Assembly: GCA_005798905.1 (NCBI GenBank)
Contig: SYIK01000006.1
Coordinates: 98,097 to 162,096, forward strand
DNA: 64,000 bases
Reading direction: 5' to 3'
Source of the DNA: Bacteroidota bacterium
Lineage (GTDB): Bacteria > Bacteroidota > Bacteroidia > Chitinophagales > Chitinophagaceae
Positions within the stretch are counted from its first letter, which is position 1; each line of letters opens with the position of its first letter. Under the pieces are notes generated by a model that had not been told where the DNA came from, ran no database searches, and saw nothing but the letters and a program-made list of their open reading frames with translations. The position numbers were made by a program, and so were the translations under genes. Below, in pieces: positions 8,242 through 16,900 of this stretch.

Positions 8242-9384
8242 ATGAATATTGGCTTTGACGCAAAAAGAGCTTTTCACAACACAACGGGATTGGGACATTA
8301 CAGCCGATCGCTGATTCATTCCTTGTCGGTTGATTTTCCAGAAAATGAATATTATTTATTCAATCCAAAACCTTCCAAAAATTTTAAAATGGAAGGAAAC
8401 AACTTGCACGAAATACTTCCAACCACATTTTTAAACAAACTGATTCCATCTGCTTGGCGAAGTAATTGGGTGAAAAATGATTTGAGGAAATTTAAAATTG
8501 ATTTATATCACGGGCTTAGTCACGAAATTCCTTTCAATATTCAACAAACAAAAATAAAGTCGGTAGTTACCATTCACGATTTAATTTTTGAACGCTATCC
8601 TTCGCAATATTCAAAAATTGATGTACAAATTTATCGTAAAAAATTTCTATATGCATGTCGAAATGCGAATCATATCATTGCCAGTAGCGAGCAAACGAAA
8701 AATGATATCGTCGAGTTTTATAAAATAGAAAAAGAAAAAATAACTACATGTTATCAAAGTTGTAATCCGCGATTTGAAAAAACATGTTCAGAGACTGAAA
8801 AAAATACAATCAAAAAAAAGTATGATTTGCCTGATCAGTTTTTTCTTTCGGTTGGTTCCATTATCGAACGAAAAAATTTATTGAATGTGTGCAAAGCCAT
8901 TCAGTTGTTGAATACGGAAATTCCATTAGTTGTAATTGGCGATGGGAAAGAATATAAACAAGAAGTAAAAAATTATATTCAAAAAAATAATTTGCAGAAA
9001 AAAATTGTTTTTCTTGCTGAAAATATTGAGTCAAATTCTTTGGGATATGGGACAGCTGCGGATTTTCCTGCAATTTATCAATTGGCAATTGCACTAATTT
9101 ATCCATCTGTTTTTGAAGGTTTTGGCATTCCTATTTTGGAAGCACTTTGGAGTAAGTTGCCCGTTATTACTTCCAATATTTCCAGTTTGCCAGAAGTTGG
9201 CGGTGATGCAGCAATTTATGTAAATCCAAAAAATGAATTGGATATTGCAGCTGGATTGAAAAAAATTGTTGAGGATACTACATTCGTAAATCAATTAAAA
9301 GAAAAAAGTTGGATGCAAGCTCAAAAATTTTCGTCAAAAAATGCAGCAGCTGCTGTAATGAATGTTTATAAAACTGTATGTTAA
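8242..9384 (+). CDS. Glycosyltransferase family 4 (GT-B) protein
   Basis: A 380-residue retaining GT-B glycosyltransferase. The N-terminal Rossmann domain has FDAKRAFHNTTGLGHYSRSL (donor/acceptor loop); the C-terminal domain begins near FFLSVGSIIERKNLLN, the typical 'G-x-x-x-x-x-K-N' entry into the nucleotide-sugar domain. The catalytic E-x7-E motif is visible as FEGFGIPILEAL. It is cytosolic or peripheral, transferring a sugar from a nucleotide donor to an unknown acceptor. It is not BshA, because it lacks the BshA N-terminus. The last seven bases overlap the start of the next gene, so translation is probably coupled. A near-consensus box CATTTTTG ends at 8221. Confidence 0.88.
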   Translation: MNIGFDAKRAFHNTTGLGHYSRSLIHSLSVDFPENEYYLFNPKPSKNFKMEGNNLHEILPTTFLNKLIPSAWRSNWVKNDLRKFKIDLYHGLSHEIPFNIQQTKIKSVVTIHDLIFERYPSQYSKIDVQIYRKKFLYACRNANHIIASSEQTKNDIVEFYKIEKEKITTCYQSCNPRFEKTCSETEKNTIKKKYDLPDQFFLSVGSIIERKNLLNVCKAIQLLNTEIPLVVIGDGKEYKQEVKNYIQKNNLQKKIVFLAENIESNSLGYGTAADFPAIYQLAIALIYPSVFEGFGIPILEALWSKLPVITSNISSLPEVGGDAAIYVNPKNELDIAAGLKKIVEDTTFVNQLKEKSWMQAQKFSSKNAAAAVMNVYKTVC

Positions 9385-9947
9385 ATTTTCACTACGATAT
9401 TGAACAAAGTTTGTCCGTGTTAAAAAAAGGCGGATTGTTGCTTTATCCAACCGATACAATTTGGGGAATTGGTTGCGATGCAACCAACGAGTCGGCAGTT
9501 GCTAAAATCTATAAACTAAAAAATAGAGTTGATTCCAAAGCAATGATTGTACTTGTTACCAAAAAACAAGATGTGTTGAAACATGTTGCTGCACTTGATT
9601 TAGCAGTATTTGATTATTTAAATGAAACGAAAAAACCAACAACAGTTATTTATCAAAATGCAATTGGATTTGCAGAAAATTTATTGGCAGAAGATAGCTC
9701 AATTGGAATTCGAATTTGCAAAGATGATTTTTGCCGACAGTTGATAAAGCGTTTTCGAAAACCAATTGTTTCTACTTCTGCTAATATTTCGGGAAACAAT
9801 TCGCCACAAAATTTTGATGGGATTGATTTGCAAATACGAAATGGTGTTGATTACATTGTTAAACATCGACAAGATGAAAAAATAATTGCATTGCCTTCTT
9901 CCATTATTAAATGGGAAAATGGGAAAGTGCAAATACTTCGTTACTAA
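9378..9947 (+). CDS. L-threonylcarbamoyladenylate synthase (TsaC/Sua5/YrdC family)
   Basis: Makes threonylcarbamoyl-AMP from Thr, bicarbonate and ATP, the first step of the t6A37 tRNA modification. The 189 residues form a single YrdC domain with no Sua5 C-terminal domain. The core is visible: LYPTDTIWGIGCDATN (K-R-x(n)-SxN fold entry), IYKLKNRVDSKAMIVL and PIVSTSANISG, the conserved nucleotide-binding 'S-T-S-A-N' loop. The ATG at 9378 overlaps the glycosyltransferase stop by seven bases. It is followed at once by the CCA-adding enzyme gene, giving a small tRNA-maturation neighbourhood. Confidence 0.92.
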   Translation: MLNFHYDIEQSLSVLKKGGLLLYPTDTIWGIGCDATNESAVAKIYKLKNRVDSKAMIVLVTKKQDVLKHVAALDLAVFDYLNETKKPTTVIYQNAIGFAENLLAEDSSIGIRICKDDFCRQLIKRFRKPIVSTSANISGNNSPQNFDGIDLQIRNGVDYIVKHRQDEKIIALPSSIIKWENGKVQILRY

Positions 9948-9960
9948 ATTTTACAGAAAC

Positions 9961-9968
9961 TATCTTTG
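9961..9968 (+). promoter_or_regulatory. -7 promoter box of the CCA-adding enzyme gene
   Basis: A perfect TATCTTTG, eight bases before the ATG at 9977 and downstream of the previous stop. It supports 9977 rather than 9911 as the start and predicts a leader of about two bases. Confidence 0.6.
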
Positions 9969-9976
9969 TGCTGTTT

Positions 9977-11398
9977 ATGGATATAAATTGTACAGAAAAG
10001 GAATTATTTCTATTTAAAAAAATTGCGAAGGCTGCAAAAGCTATCGGTGTAGAAACTTATGTCGTTGGCGGTTTTGTGCGCGATAAAATTATTGGAAGAA
10101 ATACAAAAGATGCCGATATTGTTTGTGTGGGTGATGGTATTGAATTGGCAAATGTTGTTGCAAGTTATTTTAATCCAGAACCAAAAGTTAATTTCTTTAA
10201 AAATTTTGGAACAGCACATATCAAAGTTGATGATTTTGATATAGAATTTGTAGGAGCAAGAAAAGAAAGTTATCAAACCGATTCCCGCAATCCAACAGTA
10301 AATCCAGGAACAATTGTGGAAGATCAAAACAGAAGAGATTTTACAATTAATGCAATGGCAATTAGTTTAAACGAAGCCAATTATGGGAAACTAATTGATC
10401 CTTTCAATGGCGTAAATAAAATTGCTGAAAAAATTATTGTCACACCGCTCGACCCAAATCAAACTTTCAGCGATGATCCGTTGCGTATGTTGCGCGCCAT
10501 TCGATTTGCAACACAACTCAATTTTTCAATTGCACCGGAAACTTTTCAAGCGATAAAAAATAATACCAAACGCATTTCAATTATTTCTCAAGAAAGAATT
10601 ACAGATGAACTAAACAAAATTATTGCAAGTGAAAAACCATCTATCGGATTTGATTTATTATTTAAAAGTGGGGTGTTACAAATTATTTTTTCTCAAATGG
10701 TCGATCTTGCCGGTGCTGAATACAGAGATGGAATAGGGCACAAAGATAATTTCTATCACACTCTCCAAGTATTGGATAATGTAGCGTTGAAGTCAGATGA
10801 TTTATGGTTGCGTTGGGCTGCTATTTTGCATGATATTGCAAAACCTGTCACAAAAAAATTTGAAGAAAATCACGGCTGGACTTTTCACGGGCACGAAGCA
10901 GTGGGAGCAAGAATGGTTCCGAAAATTTTTACGAAATTAAAATTGCCATTAACGGAAAAAATGCGCTTTGTTAAAAAGTTGGTGGAATTGCATTTGCGCC
11001 CAATCAGTCTTACCAAAGAAAATATTACGGACTCGGCAATTCGCAGGTTGTTGTTTGATGCAGGTGACGATTATGAAAGTTTAATGCTGCTTTGCGAAGC
11101 TGATATTACTTCAAAAAATAAATGGAAAGTGACCAAGTATTTGGAGAATTTCAGATTGGTTCGACAACGTTGCAAAGAAGTTGAAGAAAAAGATAAAATC
11201 CGCAACTGGCAACCGCCAATAACCGGCGAAATGATTATGGAAATTTTTGGGATTAAACCTTCAAAGCCCGTTGGTGAAATAAAAACTGCCATCCGTGATG
11301 CAATTTTGGATGGTGTAATCAATAACAATTTTGAAGAGGCCTATCAATTTATGATCCAAAAAGCAAATGAATTGGGATTAAAATCTGCGAAGGCCTAA
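9977..11398 (+). CDS. cca: CCA tRNA nucleotidyltransferase (class II, with HD domain)
   Basis: Adds or repairs the 3' CCA of tRNAs. The nucleotidyltransferase head has YVVGGFVRDKIIGR and the catalytic DADIV. Family motifs follow: RRDFTINAMA, then DPLRMLRAIRFA (neck). A C-terminal HD phosphohydrolase domain is marked by LHDIAKP and HFHGHEAVGA-type residues (WTFHGHEAVG). The start is the ATG at 9977 (473 residues, MDINCTEKELF). An upstream in-frame ATG at 9911 lies inside the preceding gene and before the promoter box. CCA-adding, A-adding and CC-adding activities are hard to tell apart by eye; a single full-length gene favours CCA addition. Confidence 0.93.
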   Translation: MDINCTEKELFLFKKIAKAAKAIGVETYVVGGFVRDKIIGRNTKDADIVCVGDGIELANVVASYFNPEPKVNFFKNFGTAHIKVDDFDIEFVGARKESYQTDSRNPTVNPGTIVEDQNRRDFTINAMAISLNEANYGKLIDPFNGVNKIAEKIIVTPLDPNQTFSDDPLRMLRAIRFATQLNFSIAPETFQAIKNNTKRISIISQERITDELNKIIASEKPSIGFDLLFKSGVLQIIFSQMVDLAGAEYRDGIGHKDNFYHTLQVLDNVALKSDDLWLRWAAILHDIAKPVTKKFEENHGWTFHGHEAVGARMVPKIFTKLKLPLTEKMRFVKKLVELHLRPISLTKENITDSAIRRLLFDAGDDYESLMLLCEADITSKNKWKVTKYLENFRLVRQRCKEVEEKDKIRNWQPPITGEMIMEIFGIKPSKPVGEIKTAIRDAILDGVINNNFEEAYQFMIQKANELGLKSAKA

Positions 11399-11444
11399 AA
11401 CTAAATGTGCATTTTTTAAAAAAAGTAGAGATAAATTAAAATCG

Positions 11445-11452
11445 TAATTTTG
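11445..11452 (+). promoter_or_regulatory. -7 promoter box of the pRiA4b-type gene
   Basis: A perfect TAATTTTG, three bases before the ATG at 11456. The in-frame TTG at 11450 lies inside this box and is therefore an unlikely start. Confidence 0.62.
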
Positions 11453-11455
11453 GTT

Positions 11456-12031
11456 ATGGCTGTTTTAAAATTCAGAGTTTATTTAGAAGAAGATGATAGT
11501 ATTTATCGGGATATTTCCATTAAGCACACGCAGTTATTTTCCGAATTACACGAAACAATTTTAACTGCTTTTGAATTTGATAATAAACATAAAGCTACTT
11601 TTTTTAGAAGCAACGAACAGTGGCAAAGAGGTAAAGAAATAACGCTTGAAGTGTACGACAAAGCTTACACGGTTCCACCACAAATGATGAAGGAAACTGC
11701 AGTCGGTTCTGAAATTCGCGATTCCAATCAGAAGTTTGTTTATTTGTATGACTTTAATAAAAATTGGGTTTTTCTTTTGGAGTTGATTAGTGTTTCAAAA
11801 GAAGAAAATATAAAAATTACTTATCCTGCAATTGTCAGAAAAGAAGGCGTTGGCCCAAGTCAATATGGAGTTAAAAGCTTGTTGGATAGCCGATTTGCAG
11901 AAGTAGAAGAAAAGTATGATCTTAATAAAGAAGCAGATGGTTATGGAGAAGAAGGCGAAGATGGAGCCGATGAAGATTCGGAATTTGAAGATGATGTAAT
12001 TGTGGATGAAGAAGGAACGCAAGAAGAATAA
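11456..12031 (+). CDS. Plasmid pRiA4b ORF-3-like family protein
   Basis: A 191-residue protein whose first ~150 residues match the pRiA4b ORF-3 fold: VLKFRVYLEEDDSIYRDI near the start (typically 'L-x-I-x-L-x-x-x-x-P-x-I-W-R'), then LHETILTAFEFDNKHKATF and FVYLYDFNKNWVFLLEL ('Y-x-Y-D-x-G-D-x-W'). The tail of about 40 residues is very acidic (EEGEDGADEDSEFEDD). The family is widespread, once linked to IS1096 passenger genes, with no established function; nothing mobile is seen here. The start is the ATG at 11456. A strong hairpin follows at 12059-12083. Confidence 0.8.
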   Translation: MAVLKFRVYLEEDDSIYRDISIKHTQLFSELHETILTAFEFDNKHKATFFRSNEQWQRGKEITLEVYDKAYTVPPQMMKETAVGSEIRDSNQKFVYLYDFNKNWVFLLELISVSKEENIKITYPAIVRKEGVGPSQYGVKSLLDSRFAEVEEKYDLNKEADGYGEEGEDGADEDSEFEDDVIVDEEGTQEE

Positions 12032-12058
12032 TTTCATTTTCTGAAAGTTTATAAAATT

Positions 12059-12083
12059 TAACCCCGATCTTTTATCGGGGTTA
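12059..12083 (+). terminator. Hairpin terminator after the pRiA4b-type gene
   Basis: A ten-base-pair perfect stem (TAACCCCGAT pairing with ATCGGGGTTA) around a five-base CTTTT loop. The 3' T-run is weak (TTATT), so termination may be partial. It sits 15 bases before the miaA ATG, where no clear promoter box is seen. Confidence 0.7.
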
Positions 12084-12098
12084 TTCATAAAATTAAAA

Positions 12099-13016
12099 AT
12101 GCAAGTAACCGATTCTAAAAAAACAGTAATAATTGTTTGTGGTCCAACAGCAGTTGGAAAAACAGATGTTGCTATTGAACTTGCAAAATATTTTAATACA
12201 GAAATTATTTCTGCTGATAGTCGACAATGTTTTAAAGAATTAAACATTGGTGTGGCAAGGCCTTCGGAGGAAGCATTGAAAAAAGTAGTTCACCATTTCA
12301 TTGCTTCACATTCCATTCTCGAAGAAATGAATGCTGCAATTTTTGAAATTTATGCGTTAAATAAAGTTGCCAAATTGTTTGAAACAAAAAACCAAGTTGT
12401 GTTGGTTGGTGGCACGGGACTGTATATTAAAGCATTTTGTGAAGGGCTTGATACAATTCCACAAATACCGATTTCAATTCGCGAAAAAATTAACAAAGAT
12501 TATTTTGAAAAAGGGATGGATTGGTTGCAAAACGAAGTGATGCAAAAAGATTCGTTATTTTATAAAGAAAGTGAAAACAAAAATCCACATCGTTTGCTGC
12601 GAGCCTTGGAAGTTGTAGAAGCTACTGGGAAATCGATATTGACTTTTCGTAAGAATAAAAAATTCGAAAGAGACTTTGAAATAATAAAAATTGGTTTGGA
12701 TTTGCCGAAAGAAATACTTCATCAAAATATTGCAACTCGTGTGGATAAAATGATGGAAGTTGGTCAATTGGATGAAGTAAAATCTTTATTGGGTTTTAAA
12801 AATTGTAATGCTTTGCAAACAGTTGGCTATTCAGAATTGGTTGACTTTATTGAAAATAAAATTTCTTTAACACAATCAATTGAAGAAATAAAAAAGAACA
12901 CAAGAAGATACGCCAAACGACAACTGACTTGGTTTAGAAAGGATAAAGAAATTTTTTGGTTTCATCCCAATCAAATAAGCGATGTACTTGAATTTGCAGC
13001 GAAAAATTGTAATTAG
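12099..13016 (+). CDS. miaA: tRNA dimethylallyltransferase
   Basis: Transfers the dimethylallyl group from DMAPP to N6 of A37 in tRNAs that read U-starting codons. The 305 residues are standard. P-loop VCGPTAVGKTDVAIEL lies near residue 12. It is followed by EIISADSRQCFKELNIGVA (substrate Asp and DSRQ motif), VGGTGLYIKAF, and the C-terminal RRYAKRQLTWFRKD. These are the diagnostic blocks of MiaA. The stop overlaps the stop of the convergent FadL-type gene by four bases. With tsaC-like and cca just upstream, three of four consecutive genes act on tRNA. Confidence 0.96.
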   Translation: MQVTDSKKTVIIVCGPTAVGKTDVAIELAKYFNTEIISADSRQCFKELNIGVARPSEEALKKVVHHFIASHSILEEMNAAIFEIYALNKVAKLFETKNQVVLVGGTGLYIKAFCEGLDTIPQIPISIREKINKDYFEKGMDWLQNEVMQKDSLFYKESENKNPHRLLRALEVVEATGKSILTFRKNKKFERDFEIIKIGLDLPKEILHQNIATRVDKMMEVGQLDEVKSLLGFKNCNALQTVGYSELVDFIENKISLTQSIEEIKKNTRRYAKRQLTWFRKDKEIFWFHPNQISDVLEFAAKNCN

Positions 13017-14554
13017 GAAATTTTAAATCCAAAAGTCAGTAAAATGTTTCCACTACTTTCTTTTAGTTCAGCAAAAGTGTTTGCTCTCGGCGGATTTACA
13101 CGATACGGAAAATTTACATCTTTATTAAAATGGTGCAAATAGGTAATGTCTAAAAAGAATCCTTTGTTTCTATAACCCGCGCCAGCACAAAGATTTATTT
13201 TCCGCGCATTTAATTCTTTGTCTTTGTACGGGTTTCCAAAATAGGCAAACCCGGCTCTTGCCATTAATGTTTTAAATTTTAATTCTCCACCAACTTTCAA
13301 ATTAAATGTTCCTTTATAAATTGCTTTGATGGCTTCGTTTTGTGGGTTGAAAATATCTTTTGCAATATTCTCTTCTGACGGGGAAAAATCCATCCAACGA
13401 TAGTTTACATATTCAATATCGGCAGTAATGAAACCTTTTTGTTTTGCAACATCTTCTACTTCGCGAAACACAAAAGCACCACTTACTAAAATTTTGGATG
13501 GGGTTGCTAATTGGTATTTTGATTTATTGTTATTTGAAAAAATAGTTGATGAGACACTGTCGTAGCCACTTGCAGGGGAAAATAATTTTTCTACATCTGC
13601 TGCAAATCCCGAATTTATTTTTTCTGTTAGCGAAATAAAATTGGGTGTGTGAAATGCAAGTCCAAGTCGAATGTATTCGGTTGGTCTGTAAATAATGCCA
13701 CCTTTTATATTAATTCCAAAACCTGAAATGCGCACATTTTCCGAATAAGAAAGAAAGTTGAAATTATTATTTGTGTTTCCCGTGGCATCTACTTCTCTAT
13801 AAAAAATAGTTTGGTTGAAGTTTACAATCGGAATTCCAAAACTATAACCAACCATTAATTTATCATTTATTTCGCCGCTTTGTCCATAAGTTATTTCGGT
13901 AATTCCACCGTTGGTTTCAATTCTATTTTCTTGTTCTCGATTAGCTACAAGTTCCGAGCGGGCAATTACTTTTTTCACCCCTACAATTGTTGCTGTATCT
14001 ACTAAATAAGTGTAAAGCGCCATTTTCGTTTGTAGCGAAATTGCATTGCTATTCAATGCTTGCGCAATTGTTAAATTGGAAGCTGCAAATTCGTCGGCGA
14101 GCGGTTCACCAAAACTGCTGTAATTGTTTTGTCCTTTGTAAAAAATTTGTTGGTTGAAATCTGCAATTTTTGAAACAATAATTCCGGAAGATGTATTTGT
14201 GTTATTACGGCTATATTTTTTTCCTCCAGAAATAAATCCGGAAATGCCGATTAGGTTTTTGTTTGTAGCATTATTTTTTGATACACTTCCTCTGAAATTA
14301 GATTTTCCTTTTTCAAAACCAAAACCAGGAGTTAAAATAAAATCTGATGTTTTAAAAAATGCCAAACCTGCTGGGTTTACCAATAGTGCAGTTGCATCGC
14401 CGCCAAGCGAACCCATTGCACCGCCAATAGCTTGGTTTCGGGCGGTTCCTGTACTTGTATTCCAAGAAAGGCGAAGGGCAACTTCGGGCAGTTGAGAATA
14501 AGCTTGAAAAGAAAAAAACAGAAAAAAAATCGTCGTAAAATAGTTAATCCGCAT
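13013..14554 (-). CDS. OmpP1/FadL/TodX family outer-membrane protein
   Basis: A 513-residue outer-membrane beta-barrel protein with an N-terminal signal peptide (TTIFFLFFSFQAYSQ). The FadL N-terminal block is clear: GTARNQAIGGAMGSLGGDAT followed by ALLVNPAGLAFF, the plug region with the 'N-P-A-G' turn. Many alternating amphipathic strands follow, ending ILLTFGFKIS. It presumably passes hydrophobic compounds across the outer membrane; the substrate is unknown. The ATG at 14554 fits the signal peptide. The gene upstream on the same strand is a lipoprotein. Confidence 0.88.
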   Translation of the reverse strand: MRINYFTTIFFLFFSFQAYSQLPEVALRLSWNTSTGTARNQAIGGAMGSLGGDATALLVNPAGLAFFKTSDFILTPGFGFEKGKSNFRGSVSKNNATNKNLIGISGFISGGKKYSRNNTNTSSGIIVSKIADFNQQIFYKGQNNYSSFGEPLADEFAASNLTIAQALNSNAISLQTKMALYTYLVDTATIVGVKKVIARSELVANREQENRIETNGGITEITYGQSGEINDKLMVGYSFGIPIVNFNQTIFYREVDATGNTNNNFNFLSYSENVRISGFGINIKGGIIYRPTEYIRLGLAFHTPNFISLTEKINSGFAADVEKLFSPASGYDSVSSTIFSNNNKSKYQLATPSKILVSGAFVFREVEDVAKQKGFITADIEYVNYRWMDFSPSEENIAKDIFNPQNEAIKAIYKGTFNLKVGGELKFKTLMARAGFAYFGNPYKDKELNARKINLCAGAGYRNKGFFLDITYLHHFNKDVNFPYRVNPPRANTFAELKESSGNILLTFGFKIS

Positions 14555-14609
14555 TTTGAAAAAATTGCATTTGAAATAAACAAAATCGAAACTAATTTAT
14601 TGATGAATA

Positions 14610-15272
14610 TTAGTTTCCTCCACGATTTGGACGGCTTACTTCCCCACTACTGCTGGAAGAACTTCCGCTGCTACTTCCTGAATTTGAAGACGGCGGCGGC
14701 GAGTAGGTTCTTGATGGTTCTGAAACGGCAGGAGAGTAGTTGCTATTATTTTGTCCACTTGAATAATTGTTATTTGAATTATTATATTTTGTACGAACTA
14801 CATTAACAATATTTGAAATTTTGTTGCTATTGTTATAATTGGGATTGCTATAAGACGCAATAGTAAATGGTTTCGGTTTTACAATAGTTGCCGTACTTGT
14901 AGAAATAGTAGGGTTAATTACAATAATATTATTGTGGTAATAGGGATTGTAATAATAATGCCAAGCCGTGTAAGGGTTGTAATAAGTTCCATAGAAATAA
15001 TTATAGCGATAGCTGTATCGGTCATAAGAAAACCAATCATCTAAATCATTCCATTGATTACGGTTGTTGACTTTCATCCTCAAATAGCGGTCATCATAAT
15101 AAGAATCGCTGTAATTATATTTTTTTCTTCCCGATTCAACTCGCACATATTCCTCTTGATTTTTTGCGGGAGAAAAATAAACATCATCAGGAGTTTGGGC
15201 ACTTTTGTAAATGGTAGAACAGCTAACGAACATTACTGTCACAAAAACCAAAGCCAGATTTATATTTTTCAT
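14610..15272 (-). CDS. Tyr/Asn/Ser-rich lipoprotein of unknown function
   Basis: 220 residues. The N-terminus is a lipoprotein signal peptide ending VMFVSC, so Cys18 would be lipidated. The middle (~50-120) is extremely rich in Tyr, Asn, Trp and His with short repeats of YYNPY type; the end is Ser/Pro/Gly-rich, with SSGSSSGSSSSSSG-like low complexity and a final NRGGN. It has no recognisable catalytic domain. Such aromatic-rich lipoproteins occur in related bacteria next to outer-membrane genes. Location in the outer membrane or on the surface is inferred. A role in surface properties is possible but unproven. Confidence 0.75.
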   Translation of the reverse strand: MKNINLALVFVTVMFVSCSTIYKSAQTPDDVYFSPAKNQEEYVRVESGRKKYNYSDSYYDDRYLRMKVNNRNQWNDLDDWFSYDRYSYRYNYFYGTYYNPYTAWHYYYNPYYHNNIIVINPTISTSTATIVKPKPFTIASYSNPNYNNSNKISNIVNVVRTKYNNSNNNYSSGQNNSNYSPAVSEPSRTYSPPPSSNSGSSSGSSSSSSGEVSRPNRGGN

Positions 15273-15307
15273 CTTAAATGGTTTAATCAGTTTAAAAGCG
15301 AAGTTGT

Positions 15308-15315
15308 TACTTTTG
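15308..15315 (+). promoter_or_regulatory. Possible -7 promoter box of proS
   Basis: A perfect TACTTTTG, 95 bases upstream of the proS ATG, which would give an ~90-base leader. A seven-base inverted repeat (GCCAAAT at 15315-15321, ATTTGGC at 15341-15347) lies directly behind it. It could be chance in AT-rich DNA. Confidence 0.35.
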
Positions 15316-15410
15316 CCAAATGCTAAATTAATTCTTTTGTATTTGGCTTTTGTCGATTATAAAATTAGATAATGATGTGTTAATAAAAAATTAAAACTAC
15401 TCGAAATAAT

Positions 15411-16889
15411 ATGGGAAAAGGAATTGCAACAAGGGAGGAAGATTATTCGCAATGGTACAATGATTTGGTACTAAAAGGCGGGCTTGCCGATTACTCAGCC
15501 GTTCGTGGTTGTATGGTTATCAAGCCATACGGCTTTGCACTTTGGGAAAATATGCACGATGCATTGGACAAAATGTTTAAAGATACTGGACATCAAAATG
15601 CGTATTTCCCCCTTTTCGTTCCAAAGAGTTTTTTAGAAAAAGAAGAAGGGCATGCAGAAGGTTTTGCTAAAGAATGTGCAGTTGTAACTCATTACCGATT
15701 AAAAGCAAATCCTGAAAAAAAAGGGGCATTGATGGTAGATTCGGATTCTAAATTGGAAGAAGAGTTGATTATTCGTCCAACAAGCGAAGCTATCATTTGG
15801 AATACTTATAAAGATTGGATTCAATCCTATCGCGATTTACCTATTTTGATAAATCAATGGGCGAATGTGGTAAGATGGGAAATGCGCACACGCTTGTTTT
15901 TGCGAACAGCAGAATTTCTTTGGCAAGAAGGTCATACTGCTCACGCAACAGCCGAAGAAGCAATGGATGAAACAAAAAAAATGTTGGAAGTATATGCAAC
16001 TTTTGCGGAAGAATTTATGGCCTTACCAGTAATTCGTGGTGTAAAAACAGAATCAGAACGTTTTGCCGGCGCATTAGATACATTTTGCATTGAAGCATTA
16101 ATGCAAGATGGAAAAGCATTGCAAGCAGGGACTTCTCATTTTCTTGGGCAAAATTTTGCAAAAGCATTCGATGTGAAATTTATGAACAAATCCAATCAAC
16201 AGGAATATGTTTGGGCAACCAGTTGGGGTGTAAGTACACGACTGATTGGAGCTTTGGTAATGGCGCATAGCGATGATGAAGGGCTGATACTTCCTCCAAA
16301 AATTGCACCTTTTCAGGTTGTAATTGTTCCGGTTTATAAAGGCGACGAATCAAAACCAATCATTGATAAAAAAGCAAATGAAATTATTGTTGCATTAAAA
16401 GCTGTGGGCATTCGTGTAAAATTTGATGATAATGATAATAACAGACCCGGATGGAAATTTGCCGAACATGAATTGAAAGGTGTTCCGGTAAGACTTGCTT
16501 TGGGATTGCGTGATATAGAAAATAATGTATTGGAATTAGCAAGAAGAGATACAAAAGAAAAAGCAGTCGTGCCAATGGATGGAATTGCAAACAGGATTGC
16601 AGATTTGCTCATTGAAATTCAAGCTAATTTATTTAATCGTGCAAAAAAATATCGCGATGAGCATATAACCAAAGTGGATGTTTGGGAAGATTTTATAAAA
16701 GTATTAAATGAAAAAGGTGGATTTGTTGCTGCACATTGGGATGGAACTACGGAAACGGAAAATAAAATCAAAGAAAAAACAAAAGCTACCATTCGTTGCA
16801 TTCCGTTGGGAAATGAGCAAGAAGTTGGCGTTTGTATTTTGACAGGAAAGCCAAGCAGCCAAAGAGTTTTATTTGCGAATGCTTATTAA
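15411..16889 (+). CDS. proS: Proline--tRNA ligase (eukaryote/archaeal-type)
   Basis: Charges tRNA-Pro. At 492 residues and with no editing (INS) insertion, this is the short type-3 ProRS. Class II motifs are visible: motif 1 around [18 protein letters not shown], motif 2 [17 protein letters not shown] (the Arg/Glu pair binding ATP), motif 3 within [20 protein letters not shown]. An anticodon-binding domain follows ([12 protein letters not shown]), and the C-terminal domain ends in a Tyr (LFANAY), as usual for this type, where the C-terminal carboxylate helps bind tRNA. truB follows 11 bases later and is probably cotranscribed. Confidence 0.96.
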   Translation: MGKGIATREEDYSQWYNDLVLKGGLADYSAVRGCMVIKPYGFALWENMHDALDKMFKDTGHQNAYFPLFVPKSFLEKEEGHAEGFAKECAVVTHYRLKANPEKKGALMVDSDSKLEEELIIRPTSEAIIWNTYKDWIQSYRDLPILINQWANVVRWEMRTRLFLRTAEFLWQEGHTAHATAEEAMDETKKMLEVYATFAEEFMALPVIRGVKTESERFAGALDTFCIEALMQDGKALQAGTSHFLGQNFAKAFDVKFMNKSNQQEYVWATSWGVSTRLIGALVMAHSDDEGLILPPKIAPFQVVIVPVYKGDESKPIIDKKANEIIVALKAVGIRVKFDDNDNNRPGWKFAEHELKGVPVRLALGLRDIENNVLELARRDTKEKAVVPMDGIANRIADLLIEIQANLFNRAKKYRDEHITKVDVWEDFIKVLNEKGGFVAAHWDGTTETENKIKEKTKATIRCIPLGNEQEVGVCILTGKPSSQRVLFANAY

Positions 16890-16900
16890 TTTTTTTTAAA

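Noticed and set aside
8242..9384. The glycosyltransferase as BshA (bacillithiol step 1)
   Set aside because: The N-terminus and donor-site blocks are those of general GT4 enzymes and not the distinctive BshA sequence, and it is not near the other bsh genes.
11456..12031. The pRiA4b ORF-3-like gene as evidence of a mobile element
   Set aside because: There are no terminal repeats, transposase or composition change around it, and the family is widely chromosomal.
15315..15347. Inverted repeat GCCAAAT/ATTTGGC upstream of proS considered as a T-box or attenuator
   Set aside because: Only seven base pairs with a 19-base loop, no T-box consensus, and it partly overlaps the predicted promoter.
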